From contig NZ_CP029002.1 of NCBI RefSeq assembly GCF_003073375.1, positions 1,350,001 through 1,414,000 on the forward strand: a stretch of 64,000 bases of DNA. Direction: 5' to 3'. Source of the DNA: Lysinibacillus sp. 2017. Lineage in GTDB: Bacteria > Bacillota > Bacilli > Bacillales_A > Planococcaceae. This document shows, in pieces, positions 45,550-54,631 of the stretch. The notes beneath the pieces were generated by a model that was given only the letters and a program-made list of their open reading frames with translations, searched no databases and was not told the origin of the DNA. The position numbers and the translations under genes are program-made. The first letter of the stretch is position 1, and every line of letters begins with the position of its first letter.

Positions 45550-46929
45550 CTAGTGCGTTTCTTTTGTGATCGTAATATTCAACCAACCAAATAATATGGT
45601 CATGACTGGGCTTAGTAAACAAAAGAATGCAAACGGTAAATAATCAATTACGCTAACTTGCAGTGCGGACGCAATAAACAAGCCGCAAACACTCCATGGA
45701 ACAAGTGGATTTATAACGGTACCTGCATCTTCAATAACACGTGATAAATTTTTAGGATGAAGCTGTAAACTTTTAAATTTTTCTTTATACGCTTCACCTG
45801 TTAATAGGATCGATAAATATTGTTCACCAATAAATAGATTAATCGCAATTGCTGTAAGCGCGGATCCAGTAATGGCTGTACCGACGGAAGTAAGTAATAA
45901 TTGAACGGACTGAAGTAGTGTTTGAATGATACCGAGTGCAAATAATAGCCCGCCCATTGAAAGCGATAGCACGATCAAGATAATCGTAAACACCATACTA
46001 TTCATGCCACCACGAGATAATAAAGAATCAATCGCTTCAACACCTGTATGCATCGTAAATCCGTTGTATAAAATAGTGAAAAGTTCATTTAAAGGAATCA
46101 AACGATGGAAGTAAGAAATAACGATTCCACTAATGGCGCTAATCGCTAATGTTGCAAGACTTGGCAACTTGTAAACTGTACAAATAATTAGTAGAACAAG
46201 CGGAAGTAATGAATACCAATGAATTAAATTGGTTGATAATAGTATGTCTTTATAATGTGCGATAAGCTGTGTATCAATCGTCTCTGAACTTGGTGATAAC
46301 ACGGCATAGGCAATAAGTGAAATGATAAATGCTGGAATCGTCGTATACATCATATTTTTAATATGTGTAAATAAATCAATCCCGACAACTGATGCGGCTA
46401 AGTTTGTCGTATCTGAAAGTGGTGACATTTTATCGCCAAAAAACGCACCAGAAACAATCGCACCGGCAGTAATTACGAGTGAAGCATCAATCGAACTTGC
46501 AACTCCTAACATCGCAACCCCGACAGTCGCAACTGTTGTTAACGAACTACCGATAGCTGTTCCGATGATGCTCGTAATAAGGAAAACAATCGCGTAAAAG
46601 AAGCTCGCTGAAACAATTGAAAATCCGATATATAAAAGGGTAGGAATCGTTCCACTAATTAACCAGCTACTAATAAGCACACCGATTAACAAAAAGATAT
46701 AGATGGCACTAATACTCGTGGAAACTGAGCTGATCATACTTTTTTCAAGTTCACGATAAGATACCTTTTTCAATATACCATAAACAATTAATATAAAAAT
46801 CGAAATCAAAATTGGAATATGTGGCACGCTCTCAAGTTTAATAATGGAATAAGAAATAATGGCAATAATAAAGAGCATCATGAATAGTGCTTCGAATAAA
46901 TGAGGTTTTAATTGCTGTTTAATAATCAT
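45550..46929 (-). CDS. nhaC: NhaC family Na+/H+ antiporter
   Basis: 459 residues with about 11-12 membrane helices. Motifs of the NhaC family: SSLTTVATVGVAMLG, GAIVSGAFFGDKMSPLSDTTNLAAS and VINPLVPWSVCG in the last third. It exchanges sodium (or another organic anion pair, since some relatives use malate/lactate) for protons. The RBS AAGGAGT is nine bases before ATG 46929. Monocistronic, terminator at 45424. Confidence 0.9.
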   Translation of the reverse strand: MIIKQQLKPHLFEALFMMLFIIAIISYSIIKLESVPHIPILISIFILIVYGILKKVSYRELEKSMISSVSTSISAIYIFLLIGVLISSWLISGTIPTLLYIGFSIVSASFFYAIVFLITSIIGTAIGSSLTTVATVGVAMLGVASSIDASLVITAGAIVSGAFFGDKMSPLSDTTNLAASVVGIDLFTHIKNMMYTTIPAFIISLIAYAVLSPSSETIDTQLIAHYKDILLSTNLIHWYSLLPLVLLIICTVYKLPSLATLAISAISGIVISYFHRLIPLNELFTILYNGFTMHTGVEAIDSLLSRGGMNSMVFTIILIVLSLSMGGLLFALGIIQTLLQSVQLLLTSVGTAITGSALTAIAINLFIGEQYLSILLTGEAYKEKFKSLQLHPKNLSRVIEDAGTVINPLVPWSVCGLFIASALQVSVIDYLPFAFFCLLSPVMTILFGWLNITITKETH

Positions 46930-47039
46930 GAAGTAATGACTCCTTGGAAGAAATTTCGCGCTTCAACGCGTCAAAGCACGAAAGTAAGTATAGCATGGAC
47001 TTATTGAAAAAGGAAGAGCAGGGAAATAATAAAAGGAGC

Positions 47040-47072
47040 TGTGTACAAAATCAAATTGACTTTGTACACAAC
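47040..47072. terminator. Stem-loop downstream of purC
   Basis: TGTGTACAAA / TTTGTACACA, 11-base loop. On the minus strand it is followed by GCTCCTTTTATT. Probably the purC terminator. Confidence 0.6.
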
Positions 47073-47086
47073 CCCTCAAAAAAGGA

Positions 47087-47773
47087 TTATTCAGCTAACA
47101 TAATTTTTTCTAATTCTAGTGGCTCGATATATGTATCACCTTTATATGCGCGCATATTACCACCGGAAATCTCATCGATTAATAAAATTTCACCTGTTTT
47201 CGCATCGCGGCCGAACTCTAATTTAATATCATATAAAGTTAAGCCTTTTTTCGCTAGCTCAGCAGCGACGAATTTTGAAATTTCGATTGTACGCTCTTTT
47301 AAAATCGCATATTCTTCGTGTGTTAAAAGATTTAACATCGCTAATGCATCTTCTGAAATAGGCGGATCTAAGCGGTCATCATCTTTAATTGTCACTTCAA
47401 CGAATGAATCCAGTTCTTGGCCTTCTTCAACATAAGCGCCGTAACGACGTAAAAAGGAACCAACTGCTTTAAAGCGGCAAATTACTTCTAAGCCTTTACC
47501 GAATACTGTAGCGGGTTTTACCGTCATTGTAGCATTTTTAAAGTCTGCATCTACATAATGTGTAGGAACATCTAAAGCATTAAGTTTAGAGTAGAAAAAT
47601 GATGTTAATTTTAAACCAGCTAAGCCAGCACCATCAATTGTTAAGCCAACTGTGTTCGCACCTGGATCGAATACGCCGTTTTCACCTGTAACATCATCTT
47701 TGAATTTTAATAAATAAAGTTCATCTTCTAATTTGAAAACATTTTTTGTTTTACCTGTATAAATTAATTTCAC
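47087..47773 (-). CDS. purC: Phosphoribosylaminoimidazole-succinocarboxamide synthase
   Basis: 228 residues, SAICAR synthetase of purine synthesis (joins CAIR and aspartate with ATP). N-terminal YTGKTKNVF is the ATP-loop form, and LIDEISGGNMRAYKGD and VKPATVFGKGLEVICRFKAVGSFLRR are family signatures. GTG start 47773 with GGAGG. Not in a pur operon: its neighbours are unrelated. Its own PurR box pair at 47809-47852 keeps it under purine control. Confidence 0.94.
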   Translation of the reverse strand: MKLIYTGKTKNVFKLEDELYLLKFKDDVTGENGVFDPGANTVGLTIDGAGLAGLKLTSFFYSKLNALDVPTHYVDADFKNATMTVKPATVFGKGLEVICRFKAVGSFLRRYGAYVEEGQELDSFVEVTIKDDDRLDPPISEDALAMLNLLTHEEYAILKERTIEISKFVAAELAKKGLTLYDIKLEFGRDAKTGEILLIDEISGGNMRAYKGDTYIEPLELEKIMLAE

Positions 47774-47808
47774 GATAAAAAACCTCCAATATTTTTGCTT
47801 GATTCATT

Positions 47809-47852
47809 ATATCACGAATAATGTATAGTTAAATACAAAAAATGTTCGTGTT
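47809..47852 (-). promoter_or_regulatory. PurR box pair at the purC promoter
   Basis: ATCACGAATAAT and, inverted, AATGTTCGTGTTT, with CGAA at 47814-47817 and TTCG at 47845-47848; the centres are 31 bases apart, as in the B. subtilis PurBox pair (14-base boxes, 16-17 base gap). The -10 TATAAT (minus strand, 47806-47811) overlaps the first box, fitting repression by PurR. Confidence 0.75.
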
Positions 47853-47949
47853 TAAAGAAGGACGTCCGACAACTTATTTTGGAAGGATATTGATTTCAAA
47901 GCATAACGATCATTTGTTATACTAAGTAAAATGAGAAGGAGTGGTTTAA

Positions 47950-48372
47950 ATGGAAGAAACTTATAAAAATATTGTCGTAGCCGTAGATTTTTCTGAAAAA
48001 GCTAAAATTGCTTTTGAACGAGGCATTCTTATTGCCAAATTAACGGGTGCTACGCTTCATCTAGTAAGTGTAATTGATACGCATTCTTTTGGATCTGTAG
48101 AAGCCTATGATTTAAAGTATGCAAAGGAACTAAAGGGAAAAGCAGAACAAAATTTAACGCAGTACAAAGCGGAGGCTGAAACTGCAGGTGTGAAAAAAAT
48201 CCGAATATTAGTGGAAGAAGGATCACCAAAGGTCATTTTAACAAGTCTTACTGAAGCTGACCTTATTATTGTAGGTGCAACTGGTTTAAACATGGCAGAA
48301 CGTTTTTTACTTGGCTCTGTTTCTGGAAATGTTGTACGTGCAGCGAAGTGTGATGTACTTGTTGTTCGATAA
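47950..48372 (+). CDS. UspA-type universal stress protein
   Basis: 140 residues, single Usp domain. The C-terminal ATP-binding signature G-x2-G-x9-G-S is present as GATGLNMAERFLLGSVSGNVV. N-terminal NIVVAVDFSEKA is typical. A single-domain cytoplasmic protein induced by stress in many Bacillales. RBS GAAGGAGT. Confidence 0.92.
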   Translation: MEETYKNIVVAVDFSEKAKIAFERGILIAKLTGATLHLVSVIDTHSFGSVEAYDLKYAKELKGKAEQNLTQYKAEAETAGVKKIRILVEEGSPKVILTSLTEADLIIVGATGLNMAERFLLGSVSGNVVRAAKCDVLVVR

Positions 48373-48466
48373 AAGAAAATGAAGGAGTTGTCCCAAAAGC
48401 TAAAAACGTCACGTCCTTGTGACAACTCATTCATGACCAACATCATGTTGGCCTCCATCCTCATAA

Positions 48467-48510
48467 CAAAGGGTCTGTACCGAATGATTTTCCGGACAGA
48501 CCCTTCTTTA
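48467..48510. terminator. Terminator between uspA-like gene and gdhA
   Basis: AAGGGTCTGT / ACAGACCCTT with an additional inner pairing (ACCGAA...TTCCGG region) and short T-rich tail; used by gdhA on the minus strand. Confidence 0.75.
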
Positions 48511-48533
48511 CGTTCTTTAGTTTCTTTACGTTA

Positions 48534-49901
48534 TTAGTAAATGCCCTCAACAAGCATCCCATTAGCAACTCGTTTAAATCCTGCGATGTTAGATCCAACG
48601 ACTAAATTGCCTTCATTGCCATATTTCTTCGCGGCATCTGAGCTTTCTTTATAAATTGATTTCATAATTTCATGTAATTTTGCATCAACTTCTTGGAATG
48701 TCCAGTAGTTACGACTAGAGTTTTGTGCCATTTCAAGAGCAGATACAGCAACACCACCAGCATTTGCTGCTTTTGCTGGGCCGAATAATACGCCATTATC
48801 AATAAATTCATTGATTGCTTCTAAATTTGAAGGCATATTTGCACCTTCTGCAACTACTTTTACGCCATTTGCGATTAATGTACGCGCTTGGTCACCATTA
48901 ATTTCGTTTTGTGTCGCACATGGAAGGGCAATGTCACATGGAATTGTCCAGATATCAGAGCATCCTTCTGTATAAGTAGCGTTTGGACGATAGGTTACAT
49001 ATTCTTTAATACGTTTGCCTTGAACTTCTTTAATTTCTTTCACAACCTTTAAATCAATACCTTCTGGATCATAAATATAGCCAGATGAATCTGAACAAGC
49101 TACCACTTTTGCGCCGAAATGCTGTGCTTTTTCAATCGCATAAATAGCTACGTTACCTGAACCTGAAACGACTACAGTTTTATTAATAAATGTATCGCTT
49201 GCTTCGCGTAACATTTCACTTACGAAGTAAACTAAACCATAGCCAGTTGCCTCTGTACGTGCTAATGAACCACCATAACCAGGCTTTTTACCAGTTAATA
49301 CGCCTGATTCGTATGCACCACGAATGCGTTTATATTGACCCCAAAGGAAGCCAATTTCACGAGCACCAACACCAATATCACCTGCTGGAACATCGACATC
49401 AGGACCTATATAACGGTATAATTCAGTCATAAACGCTTGGCAGAAACGCATAATTTCAGCATCTGATTTTCCTTTCGGATCAAAATCGGAACCACCCTTA
49501 CCACCGCCAATTGGTTGACCTGTTAATGCGTTTTTGAAAATTTGTTCAAAGGCTAAAAATTTCATAATGGATTCGTTTACAGTTGGGTGGAAACGAAGTC
49601 CGCCTTTATAAGGTCCGATTACATTGTTGTATTGGACACGATAACCGCGGTTAACCTGTACTTGGTGATTGTCATCTTGCCAAGCAACACGGAACGAAAT
49701 GATGCGATCAGGTTCAACGATTCGATCTAAAATGTTGTGTTTAATATATTCCGGATTTTGCTCGAATACCGGAACTAATGAAAGGAAGATTTCTTCCGCC
49801 GCTTGTAAGAATTCAGGTTGGTGTGCGTTTTTTGCTGTAAGTTTAGCAAATACACCATCTACGTATTGTTTTGCGTTGTTAACTAATGCTGTTGTTGTCA
49901 T
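48534..49901 (-). CDS. gdhA: NADP-specific glutamate dehydrogenase
   Basis: 455 residues, hexameric type of about 450 residues. Glutamate-binding and catalytic loop PIGGGKGGSDFDPKGKSD with the catalytic lysine, VDVPAGDIGVG, and Rossmann loop VVSGSGNVAIYAIE; the length and the anabolic-type motif fit NADP enzyme GdhA. It makes glutamate from 2-oxoglutarate and ammonia. ATG 49901 with GGGGG. Possible cre site upstream at 50005-50020. Confidence 0.94.
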   Translation of the reverse strand: MTTTALVNNAKQYVDGVFAKLTAKNAHQPEFLQAAEEIFLSLVPVFEQNPEYIKHNILDRIVEPDRIISFRVAWQDDNHQVQVNRGYRVQYNNVIGPYKGGLRFHPTVNESIMKFLAFEQIFKNALTGQPIGGGKGGSDFDPKGKSDAEIMRFCQAFMTELYRYIGPDVDVPAGDIGVGAREIGFLWGQYKRIRGAYESGVLTGKKPGYGGSLARTEATGYGLVYFVSEMLREASDTFINKTVVVSGSGNVAIYAIEKAQHFGAKVVACSDSSGYIYDPEGIDLKVVKEIKEVQGKRIKEYVTYRPNATYTEGCSDIWTIPCDIALPCATQNEINGDQARTLIANGVKVVAEGANMPSNLEAINEFIDNGVLFGPAKAANAGGVAVSALEMAQNSSRNYWTFQEVDAKLHEIMKSIYKESSDAAKKYGNEGNLVVGSNIAGFKRVANGMLVEGIY

Positions 49902-50004
49902 TTTGTAACCCCCAAATTTTGTTGATGTCTATACATTAGTATGAATTATCAAACAATTCAACCGCGATTTAGGTAACATGAGCTTGTCAAAATGATGTGA
50001 GGTT

Positions 50005-50020
50005 GAGAAAACGCTTTCGA
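50005..50020. promoter_or_regulatory. Possible CcpA cre site between gdhA and yaiI-like gene
   Basis: GAGAAAACGCTTTCGA contains the cre core GAAAACGCTTTC with two mismatches at the outer positions. It lies about 105 bases upstream of the gdhA start and about 45 upstream of the next gene, suggesting carbon control of one of them. Confidence 0.5.
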
Positions 50021-50064
50021 TTAGTTATATTAATATAATAAAAATTAAGTATTTATTGAAGGGG

Positions 50065-50541
50065 ATGTTTTTTATTTTACAATTATTAATTGATGCAGAT
50101 GCTTGTCCAGTTGTTGATTTAGCGCTGTTTGTTTCATCTCGTTATGAGATTATTCCAATCTTGTTCTGCGATACATCACATAGAGTAGAGAGAGAAAATG
50201 TAAAAACTATTATTGTTGACAAAGGACCAGATTCGGTCGATTTTAAGCTAGTAAGCATATTGAATAAAGGAGATATCGTCATTACAGGTGATTATGGGTT
50301 AGCTGCCATGTGTTTGGCAAAAGGTGGAATTGTTATCACTCACAACGGAAAAGAACTGACGTCTGACAACATCGATCAGCTGTTGGCAATTCGTTATGAA
50401 AGTGCGAAGATAAGGAGAGCAGGGGGTCGCACAAAGGGACCTAAAAAACGTACGGAAGAAAACAATTTGGAATTTGAAACGCAATTTCGACAAATTTGTG
50501 AACGTGCGATTTTAGTCAGAGGAGGAACTGCAAATGAATGA
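50065..50541 (+). CDS. YaiI/YqxD family protein (DUF188)
   Basis: 158 residues. LLIDADACPVVDLAL, FCDTSHRV, VDKGPDSVDF, ITGDYGLAAMCLAKGG and the C-terminal GGRTKGPKKRTEEN are family marks; the fold is PIN-like with several conserved Asp residues and the activity is unknown. The start is uncertain: ATG 50065 is directly against AAGGGG, while the ATT codon at 50074 has better spacing. The end overlaps the dsdA start by eight bases. Confidence 0.85.
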   Translation: MFFILQLLIDADACPVVDLALFVSSRYEIIPILFCDTSHRVERENVKTIIVDKGPDSVDFKLVSILNKGDIVITGDYGLAAMCLAKGGIVITHNGKELTSDNIDQLLAIRYESAKIRRAGGRTKGPKKRTEENNLEFETQFRQICERAILVRGGTANE

Positions 50542-51862
50542 ACATAAAATTGATGTAAATGAATTAACAGCAAACTTTCCGCTAATTGAAAAGTTACAAA
50601 ATGAACAATATGTGTTTTGGATAAATGATCAATTATCAACTAAAAAGCAAACAATTGCACCCGTAACGATGGAAATGGTACGGAAAGCTGAACAAAAACT
50701 GCAACGCTTTTCTTCATATATAATGGCTGCATTTCCTTTAACAAAATTTTCAAAAGGGATTATAGAATCCGATTTAAAAGAAATACCCGCTATGAAAAAA
50801 TTAATTGAAGGGCGTCGAGGTTTTGACATTCCAGGACAATTAATGCTGAAATGTGATCATGCTTTACCGATTGCGGGTTCCATTAAGGCAAGAGGTGGTA
50901 TTTATGAAGTGTTATGTTATGCAGAAAAGCTAGCGATGGATGCTGGATTACTTCAACAAACGGATGATTATGCAAAATTACATAGTAACCAATTCCGTCA
51001 ATTTTTTAATGGCTATAAAATTGCGGTCGGTTCAACAGGAAATTTAGGGTTAAGTATTGGTATTATTAGTGCACAACTAGGTTTTCAAGTAACAGTACAC
51101 ATGTCAGAAGAAGCGAAGCAATGGAAAAAAACGTTGCTACGTGAAAAAGGTGTAGAAGTTATCGAACATAAAACGGATTACACACAAGCTGTTGCGCAAG
51201 GTCGTTTAGCTGCAGAGCAAGATGAGCGTTGTCACTTTGTTGATGATGAAAACTCACTAGATCTATTTTTAGGCTATGCGGTGGCAGGCTTACGTTTAGA
51301 GCAACAACTAAAGCAATCCAAAATTCATGTAGATGAAGACCATCCACTATTCGTATACCTTCCATGCGGAGTTGGCGGTGGACCTGGTGGGGTTGCCTAT
51401 AGCTTAAAACAAATTTACGGCGAACATGTGCACATTTTCTTCGGAGAACCATTTGCTTCACCGTGTATGCTTCTTGGGATGATGACGGGTTTGCACGACC
51501 AAATTAGTGTATCGGATATTGGCTTATCAAATAAAACTGAAGCGGATGGGTTAGCTGTTGGACGACCATCGCGATTTGTTGGAACTTTAATGGAATCGGT
51601 CCTAAGTGGCTGCTATACTGTGGATGACAGCTTTTTGTTTAGAAGCTTAAAAGGAATGTATGAGCAGGAAAATATTTTTATGGAACCGTCTGCTCATGCA
51701 GGTGTTTACGGACCCATTGAATTAATGATGCAGGGGACAGCGTATTTACAGCAAAAAGGATTGCAAGATAAAATGGATAAGGCCACGCATATCATTTGGT
51801 CAACGGGTGGCGATTTAGTTCCAGAAGAATTGCGCCAACATTATTTACAGACAGAGATATAG
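50534..51862 (+). CDS. dsdA: D-serine ammonia-lyase
   Basis: 442 residues, fold type II PLP enzyme that deaminates D-serine to pyruvate. PLP lysine in GSIKARGGIYEV, glycine loop GSTGNLGLSIG, and PCGVGGGPGGVAY for phosphate and cofactor binding. Length is that of DsdA. Overlap with the previous gene suggests coupled translation. D-serine resistance or use. Confidence 0.93.
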   Translation: MNEHKIDVNELTANFPLIEKLQNEQYVFWINDQLSTKKQTIAPVTMEMVRKAEQKLQRFSSYIMAAFPLTKFSKGIIESDLKEIPAMKKLIEGRRGFDIPGQLMLKCDHALPIAGSIKARGGIYEVLCYAEKLAMDAGLLQQTDDYAKLHSNQFRQFFNGYKIAVGSTGNLGLSIGIISAQLGFQVTVHMSEEAKQWKKTLLREKGVEVIEHKTDYTQAVAQGRLAAEQDERCHFVDDENSLDLFLGYAVAGLRLEQQLKQSKIHVDEDHPLFVYLPCGVGGGPGGVAYSLKQIYGEHVHIFFGEPFASPCMLLGMMTGLHDQISVSDIGLSNKTEADGLAVGRPSRFVGTLMESVLSGCYTVDDSFLFRSLKGMYEQENIFMEPSAHAGVYGPIELMMQGTAYLQQKGLQDKMDKATHIIWSTGGDLVPEELRQHYLQTEI

Positions 51863-51877
51863 AGGGGAAGTAAGAAT

Positions 51878-52234
51878 GTGTTAATTGCTGTAGTCATTGT
51901 AGGTTTTTTTATCGCGGGGATGATTGATTTAAAGCTTCGCAAAAAGTATAATATTGAAAAAAATAGTAGGTTTATGGATCAATATGTCGGAAAATGGCAT
52001 GTATTATTAGAAGTACTTTTATGCTTACTATTTTTAGCATTTGTCACGAAGTATGTATTTGATCAGAAAACGACATCTATCTTGTTATTCTTCTTTATTA
52101 TGGTGTTATTCGTTATTAGAGGTTTATTAGAATATTTATTTAGAAAAGATAAGAAACGTCACATTATTTCATTTACGTATGTCGGTCTTTGTGCGGTGAT
52201 TACCATCGCGATTCTTCTGTTTATTCCTCAATAA
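51878..52234 (+). CDS. DUF4181 membrane protein
   Basis: 118 residues, four membrane segments (starting with LIAVVIVGFFIAGMI, then WHVLLEVLLCLLFLAF, TSILLFFFIMVLFVI, YVGLCAVITIAILLFI). The KLRKKYNIEK stretch after the first helix and RGLLEYLFRKDKKRHI fit DUF4181, a Bacillus family of unknown role. GTG start 51878 eight bases after GAGGGGAAG; 15 bases after dsdA, so in the same transcript. Confidence 0.75.
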   Translation: MLIAVVIVGFFIAGMIDLKLRKKYNIEKNSRFMDQYVGKWHVLLEVLLCLLFLAFVTKYVFDQKTTSILLFFFIMVLFVIRGLLEYLFRKDKKRHIISFTYVGLCAVITIAILLFIPQ

Positions 52235-52320
52235 TGGGCAATTAGTGGCCCAATTTTGGTTGATTTAAAAATGAGCAGGGGCGGAAGAATCCCCCGCTTA
52301 TTAAAGGTTAACTTTAAGTA

Positions 52321-52361
52321 AAAAAGCTGTTCCCTTCATTTTTTAGAGGGAACAGCTTTTC
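52321..52361. terminator. Terminator between DUF4181 gene and the prenyl-synthase-family gene
   Basis: AAAAGCTGTTCCCT / AGGGAACAGCTTTT with an 11-base loop; symmetrical, used from both sides. Confidence 0.92.
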
Positions 52362-52373
52362 GTTTGTAAAATA

Positions 52374-53195
52374 TTAATCTTCTTGAACTTCTTCAACTGT
52401 AGCTTCTACTTCTGCACGGGACATTTTTACGCGTCCTTCTTTTAGTGCTTGAAGTGTTTTATGAGCCAAAGCAAGTGGAAGACGACAGAATAGTTTGATT
52501 GAACGTTTATTAATATCCTTCATATAAAGGTCTGCTTTTGCTAAGTTTTCTTCAGCATAAGCGAATAGCTCAGTGCGTGTCCAACCATCTGGCACGAAGC
52601 TAACACCGCGCTCATCCATATCCTCTTGTTCATTGCGTAAAATGTTGACAGCCTGTAAGCCTCGGCCATAGCCAATAGCTAGGTCACGATCTGTCTTAAT
52701 CCCGGCACTCCATTCCCAAAGCTCAGATAACATTACACCAACAAGACCTGCAACGTAATATGTATAGTCATCTAAATCTTCACGCGTATGCACTTGCCAG
52801 TTAGCTAATGCCCATTTGCCCATTCCACCAGCCATTTCACTCGTTGCACGCATAACAATTCCACGTGCACCAGCTGGACAAACTTCAATCCAATCTGCTA
52901 AACGCAATGTTACTTCTGGCATTTCATCAAGAACTGGTGCTAAAGCTTCCATATAAGCAGCGTGATCAAATTCAGGGGCAAGTAGTAGTTGTTCTACTTT
53001 TAATAGCACATCATGTTTCACTTCGTTTTCGACATCTTCATGATCTTCAATTTCATCAATCGCACGCATTGCTAAATAGGCTGCTGCGACAGTCATTTTT
53101 AATTCTTTATCTAAAAATGTAATGGGAATATAAAATGTACGGCTTGTTTCTTTTAAAACACGCATCGTATCTTTTTGTAGGGGTTTATTTGTCAT
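52374..53195 (-). CDS. Squalene/phytoene synthase family protein
   Basis: 273 residues. Two aspartate-rich sites are visible: MRAIDEIEDHED (first D-E-x-x-D type) and NILRNEQEDMDERG (second), which bind magnesium and prenyl diphosphates in head-to-head condensing enzymes. In Bacillales similar genes supply carotenoid (CrtM/CrtB) or sporulene/hopanoid routes; which one is not shown, since no other terpene gene is adjacent. ATG 53195 is about 10 bases after GGAGGA; an ATG 18 bases upstream overlaps that site. Confidence 0.8.
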   Translation of the reverse strand: MTNKPLQKDTMRVLKETSRTFYIPITFLDKELKMTVAAAYLAMRAIDEIEDHEDVENEVKHDVLLKVEQLLLAPEFDHAAYMEALAPVLDEMPEVTLRLADWIEVCPAGARGIVMRATSEMAGGMGKWALANWQVHTREDLDDYTYYVAGLVGVMLSELWEWSAGIKTDRDLAIGYGRGLQAVNILRNEQEDMDERGVSFVPDGWTRTELFAYAEENLAKADLYMKDINKRSIKLFCRLPLALAHKTLQALKEGRVKMSRAEVEATVEEVQED

Positions 53196-53469
53196 AAGGA
53201 AGTGTTCCTCCATTCATTATTGCTTCCTTTCTAATGGTATCGCAAAATGACAAAAAGTGAAAATAAAAGTTCCAATAATCTTTTGAAACGGTATGACAAT
53301 GCCTAAAATTTAATGGATTTTTTGACAAGCTTCTTTTTTACGAATATTCCCGTGTTTTCTGAGACTTTTTCATATACAATAAGAAGAGGTTTATTTTTAT
53401 GGGAATATTTGCATCCTTAAAAGTTGCATAAAGACATTTAGTCGGTAACGAAAATAGTAGGTGAAAATT

Positions 53470-54531
53470 TTGGGACGAAGAAAAACATATATTAGTGTCG
53501 ATGTGGAAGCGGCATTGATTCGTGGAAAACAGTATATTATTGAAATTGGAGCAGTGAAATGGTTGCCGGATGGTACGACAGAAACCTTCACTCAATTAAT
53601 TCAACCTTATAAATTTAAAAAGTTGAATGTGCATATTCAACAGTTAACAGGCATTACGACTGAGCAATTAATCGATGCACCGTCATTTAAAGAAGCTTTT
53701 TATAAATTTAAGCGCTGGTGCAAGCAAGATTATATATTTTTAACATTTGGCGAATTCGACCGAAAAGTGCTAGAGGAAGAATTAACTCGTAATTATCTTA
53801 ATAAGGATTGCTTATATCCAATCGTAGACTTCCAACAAAAATACATGATTGCTAATGCGATGAAAGAGCAACCAAGTCTGGGCGGTTTAATGCAACATCT
53901 TGGTTTAGAAGTTGAAACGCAACATCGTGCATTAGCAGATGCGTTTAGTTTACTTCGTATATTCCAAGAGGTAGATGGAGAAAAGTTAATCGAGCAGCAG
54001 CAAACGAACGAATTTATCTTATTATTAACGAATTTTAAAATGCTAGAATCTACGTATGAGCTTATTATTTCTACTACAACTTGTAAGGTACTCAATAATC
54101 AAGTACATATAGAAGAAATGAAAACTTTCCGTGATGAATTACCATTTACCATTCAAAGTGAAGAACGAATGACAAGTGATGGGGATATAAGAATCACGGA
54201 ATATATTAAAATTAAGCCGAATGATGTGGCGAAAGAATTTTTACAACAAGCCGCACTGTCTGCACCAGGGAAAATTTTAGTGTCTCGCTCAGCATTACGT
54301 TCTATGTCAAAAATTTTGAAATTACATCATGTGGCCTTACCTAAAACAGAAGTAATGACATTAACCAATTTATTGAAAAAAGAAGAATTAATCGCAAAAT
54401 TCAATTTGGCTGATGAGTCGACACATGCATATGAAGCAAAAATTTTACGCTTAGTACGAAAATTCGAAGCGGCATTTGTTGAAGAATTTCATAAACGCGC
54501 CCTATTACAAGAAGAAACTGTTCAAGTATAA
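53470..54531 (+). CDS. DEDDh 3'-5' exonuclease (DnaQ-like)
   Basis: 353 residues. N-terminal exonuclease domain (about 5-175) with YISVDVEAAL (D-x-E), FGEFDRKVL (third Asp) and THRALADAFSLL (H-x4-D). The C-terminal half is helical and ends in a charged tail; it is not recognised. DNA or RNA as substrate is not decided. TTG at 53470 is five bases after GGTGA and is preferred over GTG at 53461. Divergent from the squalene/phytoene synthase gene. Confidence 0.85.
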   Translation: MGRRKTYISVDVEAALIRGKQYIIEIGAVKWLPDGTTETFTQLIQPYKFKKLNVHIQQLTGITTEQLIDAPSFKEAFYKFKRWCKQDYIFLTFGEFDRKVLEEELTRNYLNKDCLYPIVDFQQKYMIANAMKEQPSLGGLMQHLGLEVETQHRALADAFSLLRIFQEVDGEKLIEQQQTNEFILLLTNFKMLESTYELIISTTTCKVLNNQVHIEEMKTFRDELPFTIQSEERMTSDGDIRITEYIKIKPNDVAKEFLQQAALSAPGKILVSRSALRSMSKILKLHHVALPKTEVMTLTNLLKKEELIAKFNLADESTHAYEAKILRLVRKFEAAFVEEFHKRALLQEETVQV

Positions 54532-54631
54532 TAGAAAATCTTTTGGGGAAATTTATACTTTATTGCAGATATTCATTACGTTAAAATAGATTAGTAGCAG
54601 ATAAGTGGTAAAGATTAAAGGAGAAAAATGT

